The notes under the pieces were generated by a model. It was not told the origin of the DNA. It saw only the letters and a list, made by a program, of their open reading frames with translations, and did no database searches. A DNA stretch of 64,000 nucleotides from Ralstonia sp. TCR112 (GTDB taxonomy: Bacteria > Pseudomonadota > Gammaproteobacteria > Burkholderiales > Burkholderiaceae). Position 1 is the stretch's first letter. Each line of letters begins with the position of its first letter. Location: the NCBI RefSeq assembly GCF_007997035.1, contig NZ_VOSS01000003.1:62001-126000 (forward strand), written 5' to 3'. The position numbers and the translations under genes are program-made. Below, piece after piece: positions 55,538 to 62,988 of this stretch.

Positions 55538-56542
55538 ATGTCTGCAACGATGTCCTTGCCTACCATCGCCATCCTCGCCACCGGCGGCACGATCGCCGGC
55601 TCTGCTGACGACGCTGGCTCCGCCGCACGCTATCGCGCTGGCGCCGTCCCCATCGATCAACTGCTCGCTGCCAGCAAGCTTGGTTTGGAGCGCCTCGCCA
55701 ACGTGCGCGCAGAGCAGGTCGCCCAGATCGACAGCAAGGACCTGACGTTCGACGTATGGGAAAAGCTGGTGGCGCGTATCCGTCATTGGATCGACGTCGA
55801 GCGTGTGGACGGCGTGGTCATCACGCACGGCACCGACACGCTGGAAGAAACCGCCATGCTGCTGCACCTGACGCAGCAGACCGATACGCCGATCGTTCTG
55901 ACGGCGGCGATGCGGCCGTCGACGTCGCTGTCTGCAGATGGCCCGCTGAACCTGCTGAACGCGGTACGGCTCGCCGCCAGTCCGTCCGCGCGCGGACGCG
56001 GCGTTCTGGTAGCGCTAAATCAGCGCGTGCATGCCGCCCGCGATGTGCAGAAGGGTCACACCTATGCGGTGGAGGCGTTTGTCTCGCCGGATGCGGGGCC
56101 GCTGGGTTTCGTGCTCGACGCCCAGGTGCAGTTCCAGCGGGCAGCGCAGCGCGTGGCTGCGGAAGACGTCTTGCCTATCCCGCCGGCAGGCCAGTGGCCA
56201 TGGGTTGAAGTGCTGGCGAGCTATGCGCAGCCTGATGCGCGTGTGGTCGATGCGTTGGTCAATGCCGGGGTGAAGGGGCTGGTGATTGCCGCAACGGGGG
56301 CCGGCTCCATCCACGCCAATCTTGAAGCGGCGCTGAACCGGGCCAGTCAGCAGGGTGTTTTCGTTGTGCGCTCAACCCGTACCGGTGCCGGCGTGGTGCC
56401 CGCGCAGCCGGGTGCGGAACGCTGGGCGGCAAGCGGTTCGCTTAATCCATATAAGGCGCGTGTGCTGCTGACGTTGCTTCTGGCCTCGGGGCGCGCCCAG
56501 GCAGAAGTTGCCTCCCTGCAGCAAGTCATTGATCGATATTGA
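55538..56542 (+). CDS. Asparaginase
   Basis: L-asparaginase/glutaminase family amidohydrolase, 334 aa. ILATGGTIAGS carries the first catalytic Thr, and VVITHGTDTLEETAMLLHLT the second Thr and Asp. There is no signal peptide, so it is probably cytosolic even though type II-like in length. Starts at 55538 or 55550 are both ATG with no good ribosome site; the second gives MSLPTIAILATGGT. The rpsF promoter overlaps its stop codon. Confidence 0.9.
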   Translation: MSATMSLPTIAILATGGTIAGSADDAGSAARYRAGAVPIDQLLAASKLGLERLANVRAEQVAQIDSKDLTFDVWEKLVARIRHWIDVERVDGVVITHGTDTLEETAMLLHLTQQTDTPIVLTAAMRPSTSLSADGPLNLLNAVRLAASPSARGRGVLVALNQRVHAARDVQKGHTYAVEAFVSPDAGPLGFVLDAQVQFQRAAQRVAAEDVLPIPPAGQWPWVEVLASYAQPDARVVDALVNAGVKGLVIAATGAGSIHANLEAALNRASQQGVFVVRSTRTGAGVVPAQPGAERWAASGSLNPYKARVLLTLLLASGRAQAEVASLQQVIDRY

Positions 56543-56568
56543 AAAAATCGCCAAAGCCTGCGTATAAT
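56539..56568 (+). promoter_or_regulatory. Strong promoter of the rpsF-priB-rpsR-rplI operon
   Basis: TTGAAA (56539-56544), 18-nt spacer, TATAAT (56563-56568), overlapping the asparaginase stop codon. Leader about 60 nt. Confidence 0.75.
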
Positions 56569-56576
56569 GGCAGGCT
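56555..56576. repeat. Perfect inverted repeat around the rpsF -10 box
   Basis: AGCCTGC (56555-56561), 8-nt spacer containing TATAAT, GCAGGCT (56570-56576). The dyad is centred on the -10 hexamer, so a bound protein would block the promoter. Chance or an asparaginase 3' hairpin are alternatives; no T-run follows. Confidence 0.5.
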
Positions 56577-56635
56577 AACCAACCTTGCTGCACCGGAGTG
56601 TGACGCCCGGGCGGCTTAATCCACAAGGAGCGTCA

Positions 56636-57004
56636 ATGCGTCATTACGAAATCGTATTCATCGTCCATCCGGACCAGAGCGAGCAAGTGCCCGCGATGAT
56701 CGAGCGCTACAAGAGCACGGTCACCACGCAAGGCGGCCAAGTGCACCGCGTCGAAGACTGGGGCCGCCGTCAACTGGCCTACATGATCCAGAAGCTCGCG
56801 AAGGCTCACTACGTGTGCCTGAACATCGAGTGCGGCAAGGAAACCCTGGCTGAGCTCGAGCACGCGTTCAAGTTCAACGACGCTGTGCTGCGTCACCTCA
56901 TCGTTCAGACCAAGAAGGCTGAAACGGCGCCGTCGCCGATGATGAAGGAAGTCGCACGCGAAGAGGCCAAGAAGGCCGCCGCTCAGACCGAACAGGCCGC
57001 CTGA
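56636..57004 (+). CDS. rpsF: 30S ribosomal protein S6
   Basis: Small-subunit ribosomal protein S6, 122 aa. It begins [26 protein letters not shown], with [28 protein letters not shown] in the core and an Ala/Lys/Glu-rich C-terminal tail. Ribosome site AAGGAG at 56625-56630. First gene of the operon. Confidence 0.97.
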   Translation: MRHYEIVFIVHPDQSEQVPAMIERYKSTVTTQGGQVHRVEDWGRRQLAYMIQKLAKAHYVCLNIECGKETLAELEHAFKFNDAVLRHLIVQTKKAETAPSPMMKEVAREEAKKAAAQTEQAA

Positions 57005-57047
57005 TGCCGCGCGCGGTGCTGCGCAAGCCTGATCGCGCATCACCAGC

Positions 57048-57374
57048 ATGAACGAAACCCACGGGGACAACGCCATCAACCGCCTGCAGCTCGTCGCCAC
57101 TCTGGTCGAGCGCGAGGTGATGCGATACACCCCAGCCGGCGTGCCGATCGTCAATTGTCTGCTGGCCTATAGCGGACAGGCGGTGGAGGCGCAGACAGTG
57201 CGGCAGATCGAGTTTTCGATAGAAGCACTGGCAGCCGGCAAGATGGCTTCCGTTCTGGATCGCATCGCTCCGGGCACTGTCCTGGATTGCGTGGGATTCC
57301 TGGCTCGCAAGCACCGCAGCAGTAAGGCACTGGTCTTTCACATCTCCGGATGTAACGTATTCGTAAAGGATTGA
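57048..57374 (+). CDS. priB: Primosomal replication protein N (PriB)
   Basis: Single-stranded-DNA-binding primosome protein, 108 aa, an SSB-like OB fold. Segments INRLQLVATLVEREVMRYTPAGVPIVNCLLAYSGQ and QIEFSIEALAAGKMASVLDRI match PriB. It lies between rpsF and rpsR, the conserved proteobacterial order; it helps restart stalled replication forks with PriA and DnaB. Confidence 0.93.
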   Translation: MNETHGDNAINRLQLVATLVEREVMRYTPAGVPIVNCLLAYSGQAVEAQTVRQIEFSIEALAAGKMASVLDRIAPGTVLDCVGFLARKHRSSKALVFHISGCNVFVKD

Positions 57375-57377
57375 ATC

Positions 57378-57665
57378 ATGGCATTCATGAACAAGAAGCA
57401 GCGCGACGCGAAGAACAAGAAGCGCTTCCAGCAGCAAAACCCGTTGTTCAAGCGCAAGAAGTTCTGCCGCTTCACCGTGGCCGGCGTTGAGCAGATCGAC
57501 TACAAGGATCTGGACACGCTCAAGGACTTCATCGGCGAAAACGGCAAGATCACCCCGGCCCGCCTGACCGGCACGCGCGCGATCTATCAGCGCCAGCTGG
57601 ACACGGCCATCAAGCGCGCACGTTTCCTCGCGCTGATGCCGTACACCGATCAGCACAAGCACTAA
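57378..57665 (+). CDS. rpsR: 30S ribosomal protein S18
   Basis: Small-subunit protein S18, 95 aa, with a basic N-terminus ([16 protein letters not shown]) and the conserved [38 protein letters not shown] followed by [24 protein letters not shown]6 and S18 bind as a pair in the platform of the 30S subunit. Three nt after priB. Confidence 0.97.
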   Translation: MAFMNKKQRDAKNKKRFQQQNPLFKRKKFCRFTVAGVEQIDYKDLDTLKDFIGENGKITPARLTGTRAIYQRQLDTAIKRARFLALMPYTDQHKH

Positions 57666-57689
57666 TCAGCGGGATAAGGAGAACTCACA

Positions 57690-58142
57690 ATGCAAATTAT
57701 TCTGCTCGAGAAAGTCGTCAACCTGGGTAACCTGGGCGACGTGGTGCGCGTGAAGGACGGTTACGCTCGTAACTTCCTGATCCCGAACAAGCAAGCCCGC
57801 CGCGCTACCGATTCCGCCATCAAGGAATTCGAAGCCCGCCGTGCTGAGCTGGAAAAGCTGGCTGCTGAAAAGCTGGCCGCTGCGCAAGCCGAAGGCGAAA
57901 AGCTGAACGGCCTGACGCTGCAACTGTCGCAAAAGGCTGGTGTGGATGGCCGTCTGTTCGGCTCCGTTACCAACCACGACATCGCTGACGCACTGGTTGC
58001 ACAAGGCTTCAAGGTCGAGAAGGCGCAAGTGCGTCTGCCGAACGGCCCGCTGAAGACCGTGGGCGACCACCCGGTCGTCGTGTCGCTGCACACCGACGTG
58101 GCTGTTGACGTGAACGTGTCGGTGCAGGGCGAGTCGGTCTAA
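57690..58142 (+). CDS. rplI: 50S ribosomal protein L9
   Basis: Large-subunit protein L9, 150 aa, two globular domains joined by a long helix. N-terminal [36 protein letters not shown], Lys/Ala/Glu-rich connecting helix, and a C-terminal domain with [17 protein letters not shown]. Ribosome site AAGGAG. The operon terminator follows. Confidence 0.97.
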   Translation: MQIILLEKVVNLGNLGDVVRVKDGYARNFLIPNKQARRATDSAIKEFEARRAELEKLAAEKLAAAQAEGEKLNGLTLQLSQKAGVDGRLFGSVTNHDIADALVAQGFKVEKAQVRLPNGPLKTVGDHPVVVSLHTDVAVDVNVSVQGESV

Positions 58143-58194
58143 GCACGCACGCAGTACCTCGCGGCGCCCGGGTCACCGATCGACGCGAGTCAAG

Positions 58195-58225
58195 AAGGCA
58201 GGGACGAAAGTCTCTGCCTTTTTTT
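58195..58225 (+). terminator. Intrinsic terminator after rplI
   Basis: AAGGCAGGGAC (58195-58205), GAAA tetraloop, GTCTCTGCCTT (58210-58220), then a T-run to 58225. 11-bp stem with one G-T wobble. Confidence 0.92.
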
Positions 58226-58251
58226 GTTGTCCTTTGTGTCAGGGGTTCAGA

Positions 58252-58278
58252 TTGAAGACTGAGCAGCGCCGTTATAAT
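58252..58278 (+). promoter_or_regulatory. Promoter of dnaB
   Basis: TTGAAG (58252-58257), short 15-nt spacer, consensus TATAAT (58273-58278). The A of the dnaB ATG lies only 7 nt after the -10, so the transcript would be leaderless. Confidence 0.55.
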
Positions 58279-58284
58279 CCGGCC

Positions 58285-59673
58285 ATGAACGCGCCCTCCG
58301 ATCCCCAGCTCGATTCCCTCAAGGTGCCGCCGCATTCCATCGAGGCCGAACAATCGGTGCTCGGCGGGTTGCTGCTGGATAACGCCGCCTGGGATCGCAT
58401 TGCCGATTTCATCAACGAGCACGATTTCTACCGCTACGACCACCGGCTGATTTTTCACAATATCGGCAAGCTGATCTCGCAGGCCAAGCCGGCCGACGTG
58501 ATCACGGTGTACGAGCAGTTGCAGGCCGCCGGCAAGGCGGAAGAGGTGGGCGGCCTGGCCTACCTGAACGCGCTGGCGCAGAACACGCCGAGCGCCGCCA
58601 ACATCCGCCGATATGCGGAAATCGTGCGCGACCGCGGCGTGCTGCGCCAACTCGTGACGATTGCCGACGAGATTTCTGCCGGCGCCTTCAACCCGCAGGG
58701 CCGCGACGTGCGCCAGCTGCTGGACGAAGCCGAATCCAAGGTGTTCGCGATTGCCGAAGAAGGTTCGCGCGGGCAGAAGGGCTTCCTGGAAATCCAGCCG
58801 CTGCTGACGCAGGTGGTCGAGCGCATCGACGAGCTGTACCACCGCGACAACCAGAGCGACATCACCGGCGTGCCGACGGGCTTTGTCGACCTCGACCGCA
58901 TGACCAGCGGTATGCAGGGCGGCGATCTGATCATCGTGGCCGGTCGCCCATCGATGGGTAAGACGGCGTTCTCGCTGAACATCGGCGAACACGTTGCCGT
59001 GGAGCAGGGCTTGCCGGTGGCCGTGTTCTCGATGGAAATGGCGGGCACGCAGCTCGCCATGCGTATGTTGGGCTCGGTCGGTCGATTGGATCAGCACCGC
59101 CTGCGTACCGGCCGCCTGCTCGATGAGGATTGGCCGCGCCTGACGCACGCCATCCAGAAGATGAATGACGCGCAGCTCTTCATTGACGAAACGCCCGCGT
59201 TGAATCCGATGGAATTGCGTGCGCGCTCGCGCCGGCTTGCCCGGCAGTGCGGGCAGCTCGGCCTGATCGTCATCGATTACCTGCAGCTGATGTCGGGCTC
59301 GGGCGGCGGTGAAAACCGTGCGACCGAAATCTCGGAAATCTCGCGCTCGCTGAAGGGCCTGGCGAAGGAACTCAACTGCCCCGTGATTGCGCTGTCGCAG
59401 TTGAACCGAAGCCTGGAGCAGCGCCCGAACAAGCGGCCGGTGATGTCGGACTTGCGTGAATCCGGCGCTATCGAACAGGATGCCGACGTGATCCTGTTCA
59501 TCTATCGTGACCAGGTGTATAACCCCGACTCTCCGGACAAGGGGACGGCCGAAATCATCATCGGTAAGCAGCGTAACGGCCCGATTGGTACCGTTCGTCT
59601 CACGTTCCTGGGTGAATACACGAAGTTCGACAACTTCACCGGGGGCAATGCCTTCTTTGACAACGATACGTAA
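58285..59673 (+). CDS. dnaB: Replicative DNA helicase DnaB
   Basis: Hexameric replication-fork helicase, 462 aa. N-terminal collar domain (PPHSIEAEQSVLGGLLLDNAAWDRI), linker, and RecA-like C-terminal domain: Walker A GRPSMGKTAFSLN, Walker B LIVIDYLQLM, H4 loop ALSQLNRSLEQRPNKRPVMSDLRESGAIEQDAD. ATG 58285 gives MNAPSDPQLDSLKVPPHS; no Shine-Dalgarno precedes it. Terminator after rplI implies its own promoter. Confidence 0.96.
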   Translation: MNAPSDPQLDSLKVPPHSIEAEQSVLGGLLLDNAAWDRIADFINEHDFYRYDHRLIFHNIGKLISQAKPADVITVYEQLQAAGKAEEVGGLAYLNALAQNTPSAANIRRYAEIVRDRGVLRQLVTIADEISAGAFNPQGRDVRQLLDEAESKVFAIAEEGSRGQKGFLEIQPLLTQVVERIDELYHRDNQSDITGVPTGFVDLDRMTSGMQGGDLIIVAGRPSMGKTAFSLNIGEHVAVEQGLPVAVFSMEMAGTQLAMRMLGSVGRLDQHRLRTGRLLDEDWPRLTHAIQKMNDAQLFIDETPALNPMELRARSRRLARQCGQLGLIVIDYLQLMSGSGGGENRATEISEISRSLKGLAKELNCPVIALSQLNRSLEQRPNKRPVMSDLRESGAIEQDADVILFIYRDQVYNPDSPDKGTAEIIIGKQRNGPIGTVRLTFLGEYTKFDNFTGGNAFFDNDT

Positions 59674-59749
59674 CGTGTAATACGTGTCGGCCGGTCACAA
59701 CGTGCCGCGTGTCGCGGGGCCGGTTCCGGTAAAATATTGCGTTTTAATG

Positions 59750-59785
59750 ACAGCGCCGGCGGTGATCCCGTCCGGCGCTGTTTTT
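59750..59785 (+). terminator. Intrinsic terminator after dnaB
   Basis: ACAGCGCCGG (59750-59759), 12-nt loop, CCGGCGCTGT (59772-59781), then TTTTT. It lies between dnaB and the DUF47 gene. A TAAAAT at 59730-59735 lies upstream; if that were a promoter, this hairpin would sit in the DUF47 leader. Confidence 0.82.
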
Positions 59786-59819
59786 ACGACTCCTGCTTTT
59801 TCCGTTCCCAAGGATCATC

Positions 59820-60446
59820 ATGTTCGGTCGCTTCATGCCCACCGAAGGCAAGTTTTTTGAGTACTTCAACCAGCACGCCGAGTGCGCCGTCAAGGCGGCC
59901 CATGCGCTCAAGGATCTGGTCAATGACTTGCCCAATGCCGAAATGCATGCACGCAATGTGCAGAACTTTGAAAAGAAGGCCGATCGCATCACGCACGACA
60001 CGATCGAGCTGCTGCACAAGACCTTCATCACTCCGCTCGACCGCGACGAGATCCACAAGCTGATCACGACGATGGACGACATCCTCGATCTGATGGAAGA
60101 CGTGTCGCTCACCATCTCGCTGTACGACGTGACCAACGTGACGGACGAAGCGCGCCAGCTCGCGACCATCTGCGTGGCGTGTTGCGAGGAGGTCCGCAAG
60201 GCCGTGGCGCTGCTCAACGACATGAACAACGGCCGCCAGATTCTGACCATCGCGCAGGAAATCGACCGCCTCGAGTCCGAAGCCGATCGCGTGATGCGCG
60301 CTGCCATGGCGAAGCTGTTCCGCACCGAGAACGACATCAAGCTGCTGATCAAGCTCAAGGCGATCTACGAGCAACTGGAGAGCGTCACCGACCGTTGCGA
60401 GGATGTCGCCAACATCATCGAAGGCATCGTGCTCGAAAACGCCTGA
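59820..60446 (+). CDS. DUF47 (PhoU-like) family protein
   Basis: 208-aa all-helical protein of the DUF47/TIGR00153 family, related to PhoU and almost always encoded beside a Pit transporter. HNVQ-type motif HARNVQNFEKKADRITHDTIELLHKTFITPLDRDEIHKLITTMDDILDLMED is visible in the first half, and RLESEADRVMRAAMAKLF in the second. Probably a regulator of the adjacent Pit transporter. Ribosome site AAGGA. Confidence 0.92.
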   Translation: MFGRFMPTEGKFFEYFNQHAECAVKAAHALKDLVNDLPNAEMHARNVQNFEKKADRITHDTIELLHKTFITPLDRDEIHKLITTMDDILDLMEDVSLTISLYDVTNVTDEARQLATICVACCEEVRKAVALLNDMNNGRQILTIAQEIDRLESEADRVMRAAMAKLFRTENDIKLLIKLKAIYEQLESVTDRCEDVANIIEGIVLENA

Positions 60447-60460
60447 CGAGACGACGCCTC

Positions 60461-61471
60461 ATGCATACGCTTCAGATCAGTCTCTGGGTGGTCGTCCTGC
60501 TGGTGGCACTGGCCATCGTGTTCGACTTCATGAATGGTTTCCACGACGCCGCAAACTCCATCGCGACGGTGGTGTCGACCGGCGTGCTCAAGCCGCAGCA
60601 GGCGGTGGCGATGGCTGCGGCCTGCAACGTGATCGCCATTTTCATCTTCCACCTCAAGGTGGCAACCACGGTGGGGCGGGACACCATCGATCCGTCCATC
60701 GTCGATCATTACGTCATCTTCGGGGCGTTGGTCGGCGCGATCGCGTGGAACATCATCACGTGGTACTACGGCATTCCGTCGAGCTCGTCGCATGCGCTGA
60801 TCGGTGGCTTGGTGGGGGCCGCCGTGGCCAAGTCTGGCACGGGCTCGCTGGTGGCCAGCGGCTTGCTCAAGACTGTGGCGTTCATCCTGATTTCGCCATT
60901 GCTCGGTTTTATCCTGGGCTCGCTCTTGATGGTGGCGGTGTCCTGGTTGTTCTTCCGAACGCCACCATCCAAGGTGGACCGATGGTTCCGGCGCTTGCAA
61001 CTGCTCTCCGCCTCGCTGTACAGCCTGGGCCACGGCGGCAACGATGCGCAGAAGACCATCGGCATCATCTGGATGCTGCTGATTGCCGGTGGCTACGCCT
61101 CGGCCACTGCAACCGAGCCGCCGATCTGGGTCATCGTCTGCTGCTATGTGGCGATCGGCTTGGGTACGCTGCTGGGCGGCTGGCGGATCGTCCGTACGAT
61201 GGGGCAGAAGATCACCAAGCTCAAGCCGGTCGGCGGTTTCTGCGCTGAAACCGGTGGCGCCATGACGCTGTTCTTCGCGTCGGCGTTGGGCGTGCCGGTG
61301 TCGACCACGCATACCATCACGGGCGCCATCGTCGGTGTCGGTGCGGCGCAAAAAGCTTCCGCCGTGCGTTGGGGGGTGGCAGGCAACATCGTCTGGGCGT
61401 GGGTGTTGACGATTCCTGCGTCCGCGTTCATGGCCGCGATCGCCTGGTGGATTGGCCGACACGTCCTGTAA
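60461..61471 (+). CDS. pit: Inorganic phosphate transporter, PiT family
   Basis: Low-affinity phosphate-metal symporter, 336 aa, about ten helices. The two family repeats are DFMNGFHDAANSIATVVSTGVL near the N-terminus and SLGHGGNDAQKTIGIIWMLL in the second half, with TGGAMTLFFASALGVPVSTTHTITGAIVGVG near the end. ATG 60461 lies 14 nt after the DUF47 stop; the longer upstream frame overlaps DUF47. Confidence 0.94.
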   Translation: MHTLQISLWVVVLLVALAIVFDFMNGFHDAANSIATVVSTGVLKPQQAVAMAAACNVIAIFIFHLKVATTVGRDTIDPSIVDHYVIFGALVGAIAWNIITWYYGIPSSSSHALIGGLVGAAVAKSGTGSLVASGLLKTVAFILISPLLGFILGSLLMVAVSWLFFRTPPSKVDRWFRRLQLLSASLYSLGHGGNDAQKTIGIIWMLLIAGGYASATATEPPIWVIVCCYVAIGLGTLLGGWRIVRTMGQKITKLKPVGGFCAETGGAMTLFFASALGVPVSTTHTITGAIVGVGAAQKASAVRWGVAGNIVWAWVLTIPASAFMAAIAWWIGRHVL

Positions 61472-61504
61472 CGAAAGCCGGCTGCTGATTCACAGCGAAA
61501 AACG

Positions 61505-61535
61505 AAACGCCCACCAAACCGGTGGGCGTTTTGCA
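61505..61535. terminator. Terminator between pit and the NlpC/P60 gene
   Basis: AAACGCCCACC (61505-61515), loop AAACC, GGTGGGCGTTT (61521-61531), followed by TTTGC. The minus strand also has a T-rich tail after the stem, so it may serve both convergent genes. Confidence 0.75.
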
Positions 61536-61552
61536 TTGGCGCGAGCGATGCG

Positions 61553-62302
61553 CTATTGCGTGGCGAAGCGCGCGATGGGGTCGTCGTCCGCGGGCGGCGT
61601 TACAGCCGGCGGTATCCGCGTCGACATCAGGCTTGCAGCCTGGGCCTCGCGCGTGCGGGCGAGGGCGCCGAGCGGGTCATCGTCGATCGGGCGGGCAGGG
61701 CTGGCAGGTGCCGGCGTGATTGGCGTGTTGGCGGGCGCGGGTCCATCCAGCAGGTTGCTCGCTGCGACGACGCGGCGCGCGCCCATGTAGCGGCTTGCCC
61801 AGTACGACTTGGTCATGTCTTCCAGGCGCACCGTGCCACCTGTGGCCGGTGCATGAACAAACCGATTCTGGCCGACATAGATACCCACGTGCGAATTGGG
61901 CTGGCCCGTCGTGTTGAAGAAGACGAGGTCGCCCGATGCAACTTCGCGACGGTCGAGCGAGGTGCCGCGGCGGCCCATTTCGGCGGCGGTGCGCGGCAGG
62001 TTCACGGAAGCGGCGCGCTGCACGACGTAGCGCACCAGTCCGCTGCAATCGAAGCCGCTGTCGGGCGTATTGCCGCCGTAGCGGTAGGGCGTGCCGACCA
62101 GCGCCATGGCTTCGATGGAAATCTCTTCCAGACCCGCACTCGGATCCTGTATGGGCGCGCCGCGTGTGCGCAACCCTTGGTCACGGGAGGCGGTGGAACG
62201 CGTGGGCGTCGACGAGCAGGCGGACAGCAGGCAGACCAAGGCAAGCAGCGCCGTGCCTGCCAGTCGGGTATTGCCAAAGGAAGAGCCGTACCGCGTCAGC
62301 AT
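61553..62302 (-). CDS. NlpC/P60-family lipoprotein (cell-wall peptidase)
   Basis: C40-family peptidoglycan endopeptidase, 249 aa, with lipobox LSAC near residue 29 (ALLALVCLLSAC), so anchored in the envelope. Catalytic Cys in SGFDCSGLVRYVVQ, His in NSHVGIYVGQNRFVHAP. A Pro/Ala-rich 60-residue tail follows the catalytic domain. It is expected to cleave stem peptides during wall growth or turnover. Confidence 0.9.
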   Translation of the reverse strand: MLTRYGSSFGNTRLAGTALLALVCLLSACSSTPTRSTASRDQGLRTRGAPIQDPSAGLEEISIEAMALVGTPYRYGGNTPDSGFDCSGLVRYVVQRAASVNLPRTAAEMGRRGTSLDRREVASGDLVFFNTTGQPNSHVGIYVGQNRFVHAPATGGTVRLEDMTKSYWASRYMGARRVVAASNLLDGPAPANTPITPAPASPARPIDDDPLGALARTREAQAASLMSTRIPPAVTPPADDDPIARFATQ

Positions 62303-62443
62303 GCGCCATCAGGAGAGTCCGGATAGCGAGCATGCTATGCGCGCCGCGTCAGAAAGCCAAACTGCGTGTTGGCGAGGCGCAACGCCAAGCGGGGCGCGGG
62401 TCTGCGGATTTGGCCCTGATGGCGTCGCGTTTTGCGGGGAGTT

Positions 62444-62869
62444 TTACCAGCGTAGTTGGACGTTACGCGTGCTGCCGGTCTGCACCGTCGCCCGTTTGGT
62501 GGTGCCTTGGTATGTGGCGATGACGTTATAGCTGGCCGGCGGTGCCTTGATCAGACAGCGCGGGCCATCGGCGCGAAAGCTTGCGACCTCCTTGCCGTGC
62601 CGCGTGAGCTGGACGTCCACGTCGGCCAGATACTCGCCGCGCGCGCCTTGCGTGAACAGCAGCGACAGGTTGTAGTTGCGCGCTTCACTGTTCAGCGCTT
62701 GCTGCTCGTCTTGTGCAACGCCGCCGCAGACGTAGCTGATCTGGCCGGCGGTCTTTGGCGTGAGGGCGTCGGCAAGCGCAATGGAAGCGCCGGCGGACAG
62801 CATCATCGCCAGCGCAGCCGACGTCAGGGTCAAGCGCGATCGGGTCTGCAGGTTTTGCTGCATGGGCAT
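62444..62869 (-). CDS. Small secreted protein, carboxypeptidase-regulatory-like
   Basis: 141-aa protein with a signal peptide (residues about 1-34, hydrophobic core LTLTSAALAMMLSAGASIALA). The mature part has YVCGGVAQDEQQALNSEARNYNLSLLFTQ and a beta-rich C-terminus KAPPASYNVIATYQGTTKRATVQTG, resembling carboxypeptidase regulatory-like domains. Two mature cysteines (about 48 and 104) could form a disulfide. Role unknown. Nothing notable in the 141 nt between it and the NlpC/P60 gene. Confidence 0.8.
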   Translation of the reverse strand: MPMQQNLQTRSRLTLTSAALAMMLSAGASIALADALTPKTAGQISYVCGGVAQDEQQALNSEARNYNLSLLFTQGARGEYLADVDVQLTRHGKEVASFRADGPRCLIKAPPASYNVIATYQGTTKRATVQTGSTRNVQLRW

Positions 62870-62913
62870 CGTTGGCCTCCATCAAGGAAAAAGAGAGGTG
62901 CCAGACGTGCAGC

Positions 62914-62941
62914 AAAAAAAAGGCCGCGCAAATGCACGGCC
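62914..62941 (-). terminator. Minus-strand terminator after the PhoH gene
   Basis: GGCCGCGC (62922-62929), loop AAAT, GCACGGCC (62934-62941), with one G-T pair on the RNA; the A8 run at 62914-62921 gives a T-run on the minus strand. Confidence 0.85.
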
Positions 62942-62988
62942 CGATGGCACAACGGTTTGCGGCAGACAGCTTTGCCGCGCAGTGATTC

